From Micromonospora qiuiae (GTDB lineage Bacteria; Actinomycetota; Actinomycetes; Mycobacteriales; Micromonosporaceae), in NCBI RefSeq assembly GCF_016863555.1, contig NZ_BOPC01000026.1, forward strand, positions 1 through 36,338: a DNA stretch of 36,338 bases, given 5' to 3'. The position numbers and the translations under genes are program-made. The stretch's first letter is position 1; every line of letters begins with the position of its first letter. Below are positions 8,792 through 16,991 of this stretch, piece by piece. The notes below the pieces were generated by a model. It saw nothing but the letters and a program-made list of their open reading frames with translations. It did no database searches and was not told the DNA's origin.

Positions 8792-10290
8792 GGGCACTCG
8801 CGGCCCTGCCGGTGCTGCTGCCGCTGCTGGGCGCGGCGCTGACCCTGCTGCTGGCCACGCGGGACCGGCCCCAACGGGTGGTCAGCGTGGCCTGCCTGGC
8901 CGCCACCCTGGCGGTGGCGGCGGTACTGCTGGTGCGGACGTACCGAAACGGGCCGTTGGTGGTCGAGATCGGCGGCTGGCCCGCGCCGGTCGGCATCGTC
9001 CTGGTCGCCGACCAACTGGCGGCGCTGATGCTGGTGGTCTCCTCGGCGGTGACCCTCTGCGTGCTGCTGTACTCGATCGGCCAGGGGCAGTCGGAGGCCA
9101 GCGAGAGCGCCCCGGTGGCCATCTTCCACCCGACCTACCTGGTGCTGACCGCCGGCGTGACCAACGCGTTCCTCGCCGGCGACCTGTTCAACCTCTTCGT
9201 CGCGTTCGAGATGCTGCTCGGCGCGAGCTTCGTCCTGATCACCCTGAACGGCACCCCGCTGCGTATCCGCACCGGCTCGACGTACGTGGTGGTCAACATC
9301 CTGGCCTCGATGATCTTCCTGATCTCGGTGGGCCTGGTCTACGCGGCCACCGGCACACTCAACCTCGCCCACCTCGCCCACCGGCTGGACGCGCTGCCCG
9401 ACACGTTACGGCTGAGTCTGCAACTGATGCTGCTGTTGGCCTTCGGCATCAAGGCGGCGGTCTTCCCGCTGTCGGCCTGGCTGCCCGACAGCTACCCGAC
9501 CGCGCCCGCCCCGGTGACCGCCGTCTTCGCCGGCCTGCTCACCAAAGTCGGGGTGTACGCGATCATCCGTACCCAGACCCTGCTCTTCCCCGGACCCCGC
9601 GCCGCCGCGCTGCTGCTGGTGGTGGCCGGGCTGACCATGCTGGTCGGCATCCTCGGCGCGGTGGCCCAGTCGGACCTGAAGCGACTGCTCTCGTTCACCC
9701 TGGTCAGCCACATCGGTTACATGATCTTCGGGATCGGACTCAGCACGGTCGCCGGGCTGGTCGGAGCCATCTTCTACGTGGTCCACCACATCACCATCCA
9801 GACCGCCCTTTTCCTGGTCACCGGCCTGGTCGAGGAGAAGACCGGCAGCACCGACCTGCGCCGGCTGGGCGGCCTCGCCCGGATCACGCCGCTGCTCGGG
9901 GTGCTCTTCTTCGTCTCGGCGATGAATCTCGCCGGCATCCCGCCGTTCTCCGGTTTCCTCGGCAAGCTCGGACTGCTCCAGGCCGGTGTGGCGGCCGGCG
10001 GTCCACTGCCCTGGATCCTGGTCGCCCTCGGCACGTCGACCAGCCTGCTCACCCTCTACGTGGCCAGCCGGGTGTGGAGCATCGCCTTCTGGCGGGCACC
10101 CGGTGAGGCCCTCGCGTCGACCGCCCCGCTGCCCACGTTGATGGTCGGCGCCACCGTGGCGCTGGTCGCGCTCGGGGTGGCCCTGACCGTCGTGGCGGGT
10201 CCACTGTTCGAGGTGACCACCGGCGCGGCGGTCGACCTGCACGAGCGCACCCCCTACATCCACGCCGTGCTGCCGGGCGGGCGGCCGTGA
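8788..10290 (+). CDS. mnhD: Mrp antiporter subunit D
   Basis: 500-residue membrane protein of the NuoM/NuoN-like proton-pumping type, about 14 helices. The key Glu (about 141, in NLFVAFEMLLGASF) and Lys (about 222, in FGIKAAVFPLSAWLP) are present. Its ATG overlaps the mnhC stop (ATGA), and GAGGGG stands just upstream, so it is translated with its neighbour. With subunit A it forms the two antiporter-like channels of the complex. Downstream partners are E, F and G. Confidence 0.95.
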   Translation: MRALAALPVLLPLLGAALTLLLATRDRPQRVVSVACLAATLAVAAVLLVRTYRNGPLVVEIGGWPAPVGIVLVADQLAALMLVVSSAVTLCVLLYSIGQGQSEASESAPVAIFHPTYLVLTAGVTNAFLAGDLFNLFVAFEMLLGASFVLITLNGTPLRIRTGSTYVVVNILASMIFLISVGLVYAATGTLNLAHLAHRLDALPDTLRLSLQLMLLLAFGIKAAVFPLSAWLPDSYPTAPAPVTAVFAGLLTKVGVYAIIRTQTLLFPGPRAAALLLVVAGLTMLVGILGAVAQSDLKRLLSFTLVSHIGYMIFGIGLSTVAGLVGAIFYVVHHITIQTALFLVTGLVEEKTGSTDLRRLGGLARITPLLGVLFFVSAMNLAGIPPFSGFLGKLGLLQAGVAAGGPLPWILVALGTSTSLLTLYVASRVWSIAFWRAPGEALASTAPLPTLMVGATVALVALGVALTVVAGPLFEVTTGAAVDLHERTPYIHAVLPGGRP

Positions 10291-10865
10291 CCGGCCTGGG
10301 GCAGGGCCCGCGCGCCTGGGTACGCCGGTGGCGCGAGCAGTCGAGCGCGGTCGCCGGGCTGGTGCTGATCTGGGTCCTGCTGTGGGGCGACATCAGCTGG
10401 GGAAATCTGCTGGGCGGACTGCTGGCGGCCGCAGCGGTGCTGGTGTTCTTTCCGCTTCCCACGGTGAGACTCGGCGGTCGGCTGCGACTGCGCGGCCTGC
10501 TGGCGTTCGCCGGACGGTTCGTCGTCGAACTGGTCTGGGCGAGTCTGCACGTGGCCCGGATCGGGGTGCAACCCGGCTACACGCCACGCTCGGCCATCAT
10601 CGCGGTGCGGCTGGTGGTGCCCACCGACCTCAACCTGACCCTCACCGCCGAAGCGGTGTCGCTGGTGCCCGGCACGTTGATCGTGGATGTGGACCGAAAC
10701 GGCGGAGTGCTCTACGTGCACGTGCTCGACGTGCATGCCCCGGCCGACATCGCCAACGCTCGGAAGGAGATCCGTCTGCTGGAGCGGCGGATCGTCGCCG
10801 CGGTCGGTTCGGCGGCCGAGCTGCGCCAGGTGCGCTCCGTACCCGTCGACAGGGAGTTGCCGTGA
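10287..10865 (+). CDS. mnhE: Mrp antiporter subunit E
   Basis: 192 residues with two or three N-terminal hydrophobic segments (VAGLVLIWVLLWGDISWGNL, then LLAAAAVLVFFPL) and a soluble C-terminal domain with the LTLTAEAVSLVPGTLIVDVD stretch typical of MnhE. The GTG start overlaps the mnhD stop (GTGA). MrpE supports assembly and full activity of the complex. Slightly longer than the usual 160 residues because of its N-terminal lead and C-terminal tail. Confidence 0.92.
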   Translation: MTGLGQGPRAWVRRWREQSSAVAGLVLIWVLLWGDISWGNLLGGLLAAAAVLVFFPLPTVRLGGRLRLRGLLAFAGRFVVELVWASLHVARIGVQPGYTPRSAIIAVRLVVPTDLNLTLTAEAVSLVPGTLIVDVDRNGGVLYVHVLDVHAPADIANARKEIRLLERRIVAAVGSAAELRQVRSVPVDRELP

Positions 10866-11128
10866 ACCATCTGCTCACCGTGGTCATCGCCGGGCTGCTG
10901 TCGATGACCGCCCTGCTCGCCCTCGTCCGGCTCTACCGGGGCCCGTCGCTGATGGACCGGGTGGTCGCTGCGGACATGCTGCTGGCCACCATCGTCGCCG
11001 CGGTCGGCGCCGAGGCGGCGATCAACCGACACGCCACCACGCTGCCGGTGCTGGTGGTGCTCGCCCTGCTCGGCTTCATCGGGGCGGTGGCGCTGGTCCG
11101 CTTCGCCGCCCCGGAGAAGAAGCAGTGA
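10862..11128 (+). CDS. mnhF: Mrp antiporter subunit F
   Basis: 88 residues, essentially three transmembrane helices, with the family motif RLYRGPSLMDRVVAADML after the first helix. The GTG start overlaps the mnhE stop (GTGA); GGGAG lies just upstream. MrpF belongs to the E-F-G part of the complex and is required for Na+/H+ exchange in studied systems. Confidence 0.93.
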   Translation: MNHLLTVVIAGLLSMTALLALVRLYRGPSLMDRVVAADMLLATIVAAVGAEAAINRHATTLPVLVVLALLGFIGAVALVRFAAPEKKQ

Positions 11129-11523
11129 CGCCGCCGGGCGGCACCGGGCCGCTGGTTCCCGGACAATCGGCCGCCGCCGACTGGGCGCTGTCGCCGATCG
11201 CCGTCGCCGACTGGCTGGGCGCCGCCAGCCTGGTGGCCGGCGCGCTGCTGAGCCTGGCAGCCGCGATCGGGGTACTGCGCTTCCCGGACACGCTGAGCCG
11301 GATGCACGCGGCCACCAAGCCGCAGGTGCTGGGCGTACTGCTCGTGCTGCTGGGGGTGTCCCTGCGGCTGCGTACCCTCGCCGACCTCGGCATGGTCGCC
11401 CTGGCCGGGATCTTTCAGCTGGCCACCGCCCCGGTTGCCGCCCAGATGGTCGGCCGGGCCGCGTACCGCAGCGGGCGAGTGGAGCGGCGACTGCTCGACG
11501 TCGACGAGTTGGCCGAGCACTGA
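11125..11523 (+). CDS. mnhG: Mrp antiporter subunit G
   Basis: 132 residues. About 30 residues of variable N-terminus come before the three-helix MnhG domain, which carries the signature GVLRFPDTLSRMHAATK followed by GVLLVLLGVSLRL. The GTG at 11125 overlaps the mnhF stop (GTGA); a start closer to the domain is possible. Last gene of the operon. A partial AAAGGGGCCC element lies about 20 bases after the stop. Confidence 0.92.
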   Translation: MTPPGGTGPLVPGQSAAADWALSPIAVADWLGAASLVAGALLSLAAAIGVLRFPDTLSRMHAATKPQVLGVLLVLLGVSLRLRTLADLGMVALAGIFQLATAPVAAQMVGRAAYRSGRVERRLLDVDELAEH

Positions 11524-11587
11524 TCCGCCCCTGATGAATGAAAGGGGCCCTCGCCGCACACCAAGCCCCTTCCAGCTGGCCCGCCGG

Positions 11588-11593
11588 TAGAAT
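11588..11593 (+). promoter_or_regulatory. Extended TANNNT -10 box for a leaderless transcript
   Basis: TAGAAT ends seven bases before the ATG at 11600, which places the expected transcription start on the A of that ATG. This geometry is characteristic of leaderless transcripts in actinobacteria. No convincing -35 hexamer is seen 16-18 bases upstream. Confidence 0.45.
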
Positions 11594-11599
11594 GACGGG

Positions 11600-11701
11600 A
11601 TGATCGACTCCTCTGCCCAGGAGGGCAGCAGTAGCCAGCCGGGTAAGCCCCGGCATCCGTTCGGCCCGACGACCCCGGGAGCCCTGAAACTCCCGTGTTG
11701 A
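11600..11701 (+). CDS. Short proline-periodic upstream ORF (putative leader peptide)
   Basis: 33 codons, too short for routine gene calling. Prolines fall at residues 14, 17, 20, 23 and 26 (every third residue) and again at 32; Cys 33 precedes the stop. The TGA at 11699-11701 overlaps the start region of the next gene (GTG at 11695, TTG at 11698). A -10 box suits leaderless translation from this ATG. The downstream gene lacks a well-spaced ribosome site: GGGAG at 11677-11681 can pair with CTCCC at 11690-11694, next to the start. Translation of this ORF would open that hairpin, so I infer translational coupling. The downstream protein family handles Mg2+, and proline-rich leaders controlling Mg2+ transporters are known (MgtL of Salmonella). 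Expression is unproven. Confidence 0.4.
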   Translation: MIDSSAQEGSSSQPGKPRHPFGPTTPGALKLPC

Positions 11702-13047
11702 TCCTCGTCGGTCTTCTTCTGATCTTCGTTTTGACCGTCGCGACGGGGTACTTCGTCGCGCAGGAGTTCGGCTACGTCGCCGTGGACCGGGGCAAACTGA
11801 AGCAGCTCGCCGCCGAGGGCGACCAGGCCTCCGCCCGCGCGCTGGAGGTGACCGGACGGCTGTCGTTCATGCTCTCCGGCGCGCAGCTCGGCATCACCGT
11901 CACCGCCCTGCTGGTCGGTTACGTCGCTGAGCCCTACCTCGGTGCCGGCCTGGCCGAGCTGCTCGGCGTCGCCGGCGTCTCCGCCGCCGTCAGCCTGCCG
12001 CTGTCGGTCGTGCTGGCCCTGGTCATCGCCACCGTCGTGCAGATGGTGGTGGGCGAGCTGGCCCCGAAGAACCTGGCCATCGCCCGCGCCGAGACGGTCG
12101 CCCGGGCGCTGGCCCGATCCACCATGATCTACCTGGCGATCGCCGGCCCGGTGATCAAGCTGTTCGACCGGGCGGCGGTGCGGCTGCTGCGGCGCGTCGG
12201 CATCGAGCCGATCGAGGAACTGCCCAGCGGCGCCACCCCGGAGGATCTGGAGCAGATCATCGCCGAGTCCCGGCTGGAGGGGCACCTCGACGCCGAGATG
12301 TCAGAGCTGTTGGACCGAGGGCTGGACTTCCGCCAGCTGACCGCCGGCGAGGCCATGGTGCCGCGCGTCGACGTGCACATCGTACGAGCGGACGAGCCGG
12401 TCAGCCGGGTGGTCGAAATGCTCGACACCGGCCGCTCCCGCTTCCCGGTACGGGGTGCCGAGGGCGTCGACGACCTGGTCGGCGTGATCGGCATCGCCGA
12501 CGTGCTCGGGGTGCCCCCGACCGAGCGCGCCACCACGCCGGTCAGCGCGGTGGCCGTACCGCCGCTGCTGGTGCCCGAGACGCTGCCGCTGCCGACGGTG
12601 CTGGACCGGCTCCGAGCCGGGCACCGTCAGCTCGCCTGCGTGGTCGACGAGTACGGCGGTTTCGCCGGCGTCATCACGCTGGAGGACATCGCCGAGGAAC
12701 TGGTCGGCCCGATCCGCGACGAGGACGACCCGCCGGAGCGGGCCCCGGCGCGACAGGAGGACGGCTCCTGGGTGGTGCCGGCCCGGTGGCGGATCGACGA
12801 GGTCGCCGACAGCACCGGCATCGCCCTGCCCGAACACCCCGAGTACGACACTCTCTCCGGGCTGGTCATGCGGGAGCTGGGCCGGGTGCCTGAGGTCGGC
12901 GACCGGCTGGAGATCAACCTGCCGGCCGACGGTGACAACGGCGATGTCCCGCCGCGCGCGCTCGTCGAGGTGCTCGCGGTCGACCGGCACGTGGCCGACT
13001 CGGTGCGCCTCGAGGTGACCGGCGGGCGGGAGGAGGTGGCCGCATGA
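11695..13047 (+). CDS. CNNM/CorC-family membrane protein (DUF21, CBS pair, CorC_HlyC)
   Basis: 450 residues. The N-terminal DUF21 domain has four hydrophobic segments (about 1-190) with the VAQEFGYVAVDR, SGAQLGITVTALLVGYVAEP and VVGELAPKNLAIA motifs. A CBS pair follows (about 210-330; TAGEAMVPRVDVH, VVDEYGGFAGVITLEDIAEELVG), and a CorC_HlyC transporter-associated domain ends the protein. Such proteins are linked to Mg2+ or Co2+ efflux and resistance; the old label hemolysin is misleading. Start GTG 11695 or TTG 11698. It overlaps the next gene by ATGA, so the two probably form a heteromeric or paired system. Confidence 0.9.
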   Translation: MLILVGLLLIFVLTVATGYFVAQEFGYVAVDRGKLKQLAAEGDQASARALEVTGRLSFMLSGAQLGITVTALLVGYVAEPYLGAGLAELLGVAGVSAAVSLPLSVVLALVIATVVQMVVGELAPKNLAIARAETVARALARSTMIYLAIAGPVIKLFDRAAVRLLRRVGIEPIEELPSGATPEDLEQIIAESRLEGHLDAEMSELLDRGLDFRQLTAGEAMVPRVDVHIVRADEPVSRVVEMLDTGRSRFPVRGAEGVDDLVGVIGIADVLGVPPTERATTPVSAVAVPPLLVPETLPLPTVLDRLRAGHRQLACVVDEYGGFAGVITLEDIAEELVGPIRDEDDPPERAPARQEDGSWVVPARWRIDEVADSTGIALPEHPEYDTLSGLVMRELGRVPEVGDRLEINLPADGDNGDVPPRALVEVLAVDRHVADSVRLEVTGGREEVAA

Positions 13048-14111
13048 GCACCGGACTCGCGCTGATCACCTCGGTGGTCCTGCTGGCGCTCAACGGGTTC
13101 TTCGTCGCCGCCGAGTTCGCCCTGGTGGCGAGCAAGCGATACCGCCTGGAGCAGGCGGCGGCCGGCGGCGGGCGGGCGGCCCGTGCCGCGCTGGACGGCT
13201 CACGCGAGCTGTCGCTGATGCTCGCCGGCGCGCAACTCGGCATCACGCTGTGCACGCTCGGCCTCGGTGCCCTGGCCGAGCCGGCGATCGAGCGCCTGCT
13301 CAGCCCGGTGCTGCACGCGGTCGGCCTGCCGTACGGCGCCAGCCACGTGATCGCGCTGATCTTCGCGTTGAGCCTGGTCACCTTCCTGCACCTGGTGGTC
13401 GGCGAGATGGCGCCGAAGTCCTGGGCGATCACCCACCCGGAGCGCTCCGCGTTGCTGCTGGCCCTGCCCTTCCGGGCCTTCGCCCGGGTGTCCCGGCCGG
13501 TGCTGTCGGTCCTCAACGCGGTGGCCAACGCGCTGCTGCGACTGGCCAAGGTCAAGCCGCAGGACCAGCTCGCCCAGGTGCACGGGCCGGACGAGCTGCG
13601 GATGCTGCTGGAGCAGTCCCGCGAGCACGGGCTGCTCGGCGCCGCCCAACACGAGATGCTGACCAGCATGTTGGAGTTGCAGCAGACCACGGTCGCCCAG
13701 GTGATGGAGCCGTTCGACCGGATGGTGACGGTCCGGCGGAACGAACCGGCCGACCGGATCGAGCAGATCAGCCGGGACAGTGGCCGCTCGCGGCTGGCGG
13801 TGCTGGACGCTGCCGGCGACGTCTGCGGCCTGGTGCACGTACGCGAGGCGGTGCGGGCCACCGCCACCCGTCCCGACGCCCGGGCGGTGGACCTGATGAA
13901 CGAGGCGATCACGCTGCCCGGCACGGCAACGGTGACCGAGGCGGTGGCCGTGATGCGCGCCCGCCAGTCTCAGCTCGCGCTGGTGCGCAACGGCGGCGGC
14001 CCGGCCCGTCCGGTCGGTTTCGTCGCGTTGGAGGACCTGTTGGAGGAGGTCATCGGGGAGTTCGACGACGAGACCGACTCGATCCCGCGCGCGGTGCGCC
14101 GCCTCAGGTAG
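13044..14111 (+). CDS. Second CNNM/CorC-family membrane protein, without CorC_HlyC domain
   Basis: 355 residues, a shorter paralogue of its upstream neighbour. The DUF21 domain carries NGFFVAAEFALVASKRYRL, AGAQLGITLCTLGLGALAEP and VVGEMAPKSWAITHP; a CBS pair ends at about residue 345 (VGFVALEDLLEEVIGEFDDE). The C-terminal CorC_HlyC domain of the first protein is absent, so the pair is asymmetric: one long and one short subunit. The ATG overlaps the preceding stop (ATGA), arguing for coordinated synthesis. This tandem long-short arrangement is common in actinobacteria. Confidence 0.9.
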   Translation: MSTGLALITSVVLLALNGFFVAAEFALVASKRYRLEQAAAGGGRAARAALDGSRELSLMLAGAQLGITLCTLGLGALAEPAIERLLSPVLHAVGLPYGASHVIALIFALSLVTFLHLVVGEMAPKSWAITHPERSALLLALPFRAFARVSRPVLSVLNAVANALLRLAKVKPQDQLAQVHGPDELRMLLEQSREHGLLGAAQHEMLTSMLELQQTTVAQVMEPFDRMVTVRRNEPADRIEQISRDSGRSRLAVLDAAGDVCGLVHVREAVRATATRPDARAVDLMNEAITLPGTATVTEAVAVMRARQSQLALVRNGGGPARPVGFVALEDLLEEVIGEFDDETDSIPRAVRRLR

Positions 14112-14121
14112 GAGGGACGCG

Positions 14122-15039
14122 GTGCGGTTGACGGGGGTGTCACCGGAGTCGGGCGGTACCGGCCTGACGGTGCAGACCGCCGTGACCAACCCCAGCACCC
14201 GTCCCGGTCTGCGGCTTCCGGGGCGGGTGACCCTCGTCGCCGGTTCCGTCGACGTGCCGGTCTACCACGTCCGGCTGGGCCTGGTCAGCCAGGTCGAGCC
14301 GGACGATCCGGAAGCCCCCCGCCGGCTGGTGCAGTTCCACCAGGCGCAGGTGGCCGATGCCCTGGTGCTGCGGGCCGGGCGGGCCCGCTCGATCCCGTTC
14401 TACTTCCCGCTGCCCTGGGAGACGCCGCTGACCATGTTCGGCGGCGTACCGCTGCTCAGCCTGCGCATGGGGCTGCGCACGGAGGTGGCCATCGAACCGG
14501 GGCTGGACCAGGGCGCCATGGTGCCGATCTTCGTGTATCCGTTGCCGACCCAGCAGCACGTGCTGGCCGCCCTGGACACCCTCGGCTTCCGCGTGCGCCA
14601 GGCCGGGCTGGTCGACGGCCGGCTGCCCGGGGTCGAGCAGGCCCTGCCGCTGCACCAACGCTGGGGATTCTGGGTCGGGCCGCTCTACGCCGGGCCGATC
14701 ACCGAACTGGAGGTGATCTTCGTGGCCAACTCCGCGGGTCTCGAGGTGATCCTCTGGTGCGACCGCCGACTGGCGCTGGCCGGAATCACCCACACCAGCA
14801 TCAGCCGGTTCCGGGTCTGGCACACCGGTGCCGACCAGCGGGACTGGGTGGCGACCGTGGACGGCTGGCTGCGCGAGACGATCAACCGGCACGCCGCTGC
14901 GGCGGCCCACGCCGACTGGTCGGCCACCATCACCGAGTCGGCCCACGTCAGCCGCCCACCCGACGAGCCGCTCCAGCCGGGCTTCGGCGCAGGCGGCGCG
15001 GCGGGCGGCGGTGGCGGCGGTGGCGGCGACGGCACCTGA
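14122..15039 (+). CDS. Spo0M-like (SpoOM family) protein
   Basis: 305 residues. It has the two-lobe, arrestin-like beta-sandwich pattern of the Spo0M family: TVQTAVTNPSTRPGLRLPG and VTLVAGSVDVPVYHVRLGL early, IPFYFPLPWETPL and GLRTEVAIEPGLDQG in the middle, and ELEVIFVANSAGLEVILWCDRR late. The C-terminus is a low-complexity Gly-rich tail. Start GTG 14122 with GGAGGG upstream, ten bases after the CNNM gene, so probably in the same operon. Spo0M affects sporulation and cell shape in Bacillus; the actinobacterial role is not established. The family call is fairly sure; function is not. Confidence 0.82.
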   Translation: MRLTGVSPESGGTGLTVQTAVTNPSTRPGLRLPGRVTLVAGSVDVPVYHVRLGLVSQVEPDDPEAPRRLVQFHQAQVADALVLRAGRARSIPFYFPLPWETPLTMFGGVPLLSLRMGLRTEVAIEPGLDQGAMVPIFVYPLPTQQHVLAALDTLGFRVRQAGLVDGRLPGVEQALPLHQRWGFWVGPLYAGPITELEVIFVANSAGLEVILWCDRRLALAGITHTSISRFRVWHTGADQRDWVATVDGWLRETINRHAAAAAHADWSATITESAHVSRPPDEPLQPGFGAGGAAGGGGGGGGDGT

Positions 15040-15049
15040 CCAAGGTGCC
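15031..15049. terminator. Hairpin between convergent genes
   Basis: GGCACCT and AGGTGCC form a 7-bp stem with a five-base loop, overlapping the Spo0M-like stop codon and lying five bases from the stop of the convergent LysE gene. It could serve both strands. No clear U-run. Confidence 0.45.
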
Positions 15050-15053
15050 CTCC

Positions 15054-15716
15054 TCACCCCTGGGCGAGCTTGAGACCGAAGCCGATGAACAGCGCGCCGA
15101 CGGCGGAGGTGGCGCCGGCGGCGAGCCGGCGCCGCCGGCTGAACTGGGCGGCCAGGAACGTGCCCGCGAAGATCAGCGCGGTCAGGTAGAGCGCGCTGGC
15201 CACCTGGGCGATCAGGCCGAGCAGCAGGAAGGACAGCGCCGGCCACGGGTAGGTCGGGTCGACGAACTGGATGAAGAACGAGATGAAGAAGAGGATCGCC
15301 TTCGGATTCAACAGGCTGATCATGAGGGCCTTGCGGAACGGGCTGCGCATCGCCGCCGGCTCCGCGGCGTCGATCAACCGCGGCGCGGCCGGGTCGTTGC
15401 GGTCGCGCCAGCGCCGCCAGGCCCCGCGCAGCATGGTCAACCCCACATAGCCCAGGTACGCCGCACCCGCGTACTTGATCACGAGGAAGATCGGAGGGTA
15501 CGCCCGCAGCAGCGACGCCACCCCGGCGGCGGAGAGGAACATGAGCAACCCGTCGCCGACGAACACCCCACCTGCGGCCCGGTAACCGGTGCGCACGCCC
15601 CGGCGGGCGGCGGTGGAGAGCACGAAGAGAGAGTTGGGCCCGGGCAGCAGCACGATGGCGACGGTACCCAGCACGTACGTCCAGATGTCGGTGATCCCCA
15701 GCACGCCCGACATCAT
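15054..15716 (-). CDS. LysE-family amino-acid exporter
   Basis: 220 residues with about six transmembrane helices. It begins with the typical LysE/RhtB N-terminus, including VAIVLLPGPNSLFVLSTAARRG, then GYRAAGGVFVGDGLLMFLSAAG, and has FRKALMISLLNPKAILFFISFF before the last helices. The NPK motif is diagnostic. Members export Lys, Arg, Thr or homoserine and related compounds; the substrate is not clear here. The ATG overlaps the stop of the PNPOx-GNAT gene (ATGA), so the two are co-translated and may act on the same compound. Confidence 0.9.
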   Translation of the reverse strand: MMSGVLGITDIWTYVLGTVAIVLLPGPNSLFVLSTAARRGVRTGYRAAGGVFVGDGLLMFLSAAGVASLLRAYPPIFLVIKYAGAAYLGYVGLTMLRGAWRRWRDRNDPAAPRLIDAAEPAAMRSPFRKALMISLLNPKAILFFISFFIQFVDPTYPWPALSFLLLGLIAQVASALYLTALIFAGTFLAAQFSRRRRLAAGATSAVGALFIGFGLKLAQG

Positions 15717-16957
15717 CGGGCCGCCAGGGCCTGCGCGCGAAGCCTTTCCCGGAGCGCGACCTGTGCCTTGCGCCACTCGTCGACGGTCATCGAATACTGC
15801 ACGGTGTCCCGCCACGAGCCGTCGGGGCGCAGCCGGTGCATCCGCAGCACCCCCTCCCGGGTCGCGCCGAGCCGCTCGACGGCCCGCTGCGAGCGCTCGT
15901 TGCGGATGTCGGTGTGCCAGACCACCCGGACGGCGTCCAGCTCGTCGAAGGCGCGGTCGAGCAGCAGCAGCTTCGCCTCGGTGTTGATGCCGGTACGCCA
16001 CCATGGCCGGCCGAGGAAGGTGTGCCCGATCGCCACCGACCGCCGCTCGGGATCGATCTCGTAGTAGGAGGTGCTGCCGACCACCGCGCCGGTGACCGCG
16101 CAACGTTGTGCCCAGGCGACCCGTTCGCCCCGGTGCTGCGCGGCGAGCGCCGCGGCGAGGATGCCCCGCATCGCCATGGCGTCGGCCGGCGGGGGCGCCG
16201 ACAGATACCGCCAGACCTCCGGGTCGGTGGTGGCCGCGTAGAGCTCGTCGGCGTGCGCCAGGTCCAGCGGTTCCAACCGGACGTGCTCGCCGCGCAGCAC
16301 CACCGGCTCGTGCCACGGTGTCCGGGCCGGCCGCAGGTACGCCGGCACCGGCGCGGCGACCCCCGCGTCGGGCTCCGGCGGCCCGGCGGTCAGCCGCAGC
16401 GGGACCACTCCGGCCCAGTACGGCAGCGCCAAATCGGCGGGTTCGTCGCGGACGCCGCCGGTGCGGGCGCGGACCGACACCTCGTGCAGCGGGAGTGCCA
16501 GCAGGGCGGTCTCGGCCAGTTCCCGCCGGCTCGGTGGGCGGCTCTCCGCCGCGCGGCCGGCGCCGACTTTCTCCACCAGGGCGGTGAAAACCTCGGCCCG
16601 TTCACCCGGATCGGTGACCAGGTGGGCGGTGCCGTGCGCGACCACCGACCGGTAGTTGGCGCTGTGGTGGAAGTGCGAGCGGGCGTACACCAGCCCGTCG
16701 AGCAGGGTGACCGCCACACAGATCGGCAGCCCGTCGCCCCGGGCGGCCAGCAGTGGCCGGCTACCGGTGGAGCCGTGCAGGTAGAGCGTGTCGCCGACGC
16801 GTACGTGCAGGGTGGGCAGCAGGCGTGGTTCGCCGTCCACGGTGAACCCGAGCACGCAGTGGTACGCCTCGTCGAGCACGGCGTGGGCGGCCGCCCGGTC
16901 GTAGCTCATCCGGTCCCGGCTGCGGCTGGCGGTGGTGCGGGCGGTCTGCGCGTACAT
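15713..16957 (-). CDS. PNPOx-like flavin-binding domain fused to GNAT acetyltransferase
   Basis: 414 residues, two enzymes in one chain. Residues about 17-200 are a pyridoxamine-5'-phosphate-oxidase-like split barrel (AYHCVLGFTVDGEPRLLPTLHVRVGDTLYLHGSTGSRP), the type found in nitroimidazole-resistance proteins. Residues about 220-400 are a RimJ-like GNAT N-acetyltransferase (LRGEHVRLEPLDLAHADELYAA, AIGHTFLGRPWWRTGINTEAKLLLLDRAF, RSQRAVERLGATREGVLR). ATG 16957 has GAGGTGGGAG upstream. It is divergent from a MocR-type regulator across a 34-base gap and overlaps a LysE exporter, so the set looks like a regulated detoxification or amino-compound modification-and-export unit. The substrate is unknown. 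Confidence 0.88.
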   Translation of the reverse strand: MYAQTARTTASRSRDRMSYDRAAAHAVLDEAYHCVLGFTVDGEPRLLPTLHVRVGDTLYLHGSTGSRPLLAARGDGLPICVAVTLLDGLVYARSHFHHSANYRSVVAHGTAHLVTDPGERAEVFTALVEKVGAGRAAESRPPSRRELAETALLALPLHEVSVRARTGGVRDEPADLALPYWAGVVPLRLTAGPPEPDAGVAAPVPAYLRPARTPWHEPVVLRGEHVRLEPLDLAHADELYAATTDPEVWRYLSAPPPADAMAMRGILAAALAAQHRGERVAWAQRCAVTGAVVGSTSYYEIDPERRSVAIGHTFLGRPWWRTGINTEAKLLLLDRAFDELDAVRVVWHTDIRNERSQRAVERLGATREGVLRMHRLRPDGSWRDTVQYSMTVDEWRKAQVALRERLRAQALAAR

Positions 16958-16968
16958 GCTCCCACCTC

Positions 16969-16980
16969 TGTTCTAGTACA
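16969..16980. promoter_or_regulatory. Palindromic operator in the divergent PNPOx-GNAT / MocR promoter
   Basis: TGTTCTAGTACA matches its own reverse complement at 10 of 12 positions. It sits in the middle of the 34-base gap between two divergent start codons and overlaps TACAAT (16977-16982), a good -10 box for the rightward regulator gene, whose transcript would begin only two or three bases before its GTG. This is the natural binding site for the MocR-type protein on both promoters. Confidence 0.55.
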
Positions 16981-16991
16981 ATCTCCTGTTT

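Noticed and set aside
11594..11700. M-box or yybP-ykoY metal riboswitch before the CNNM gene
   Set aside because: The segment is too short and lacks the conserved cores; the leaderless proline-periodic ORF explains the sequence better.
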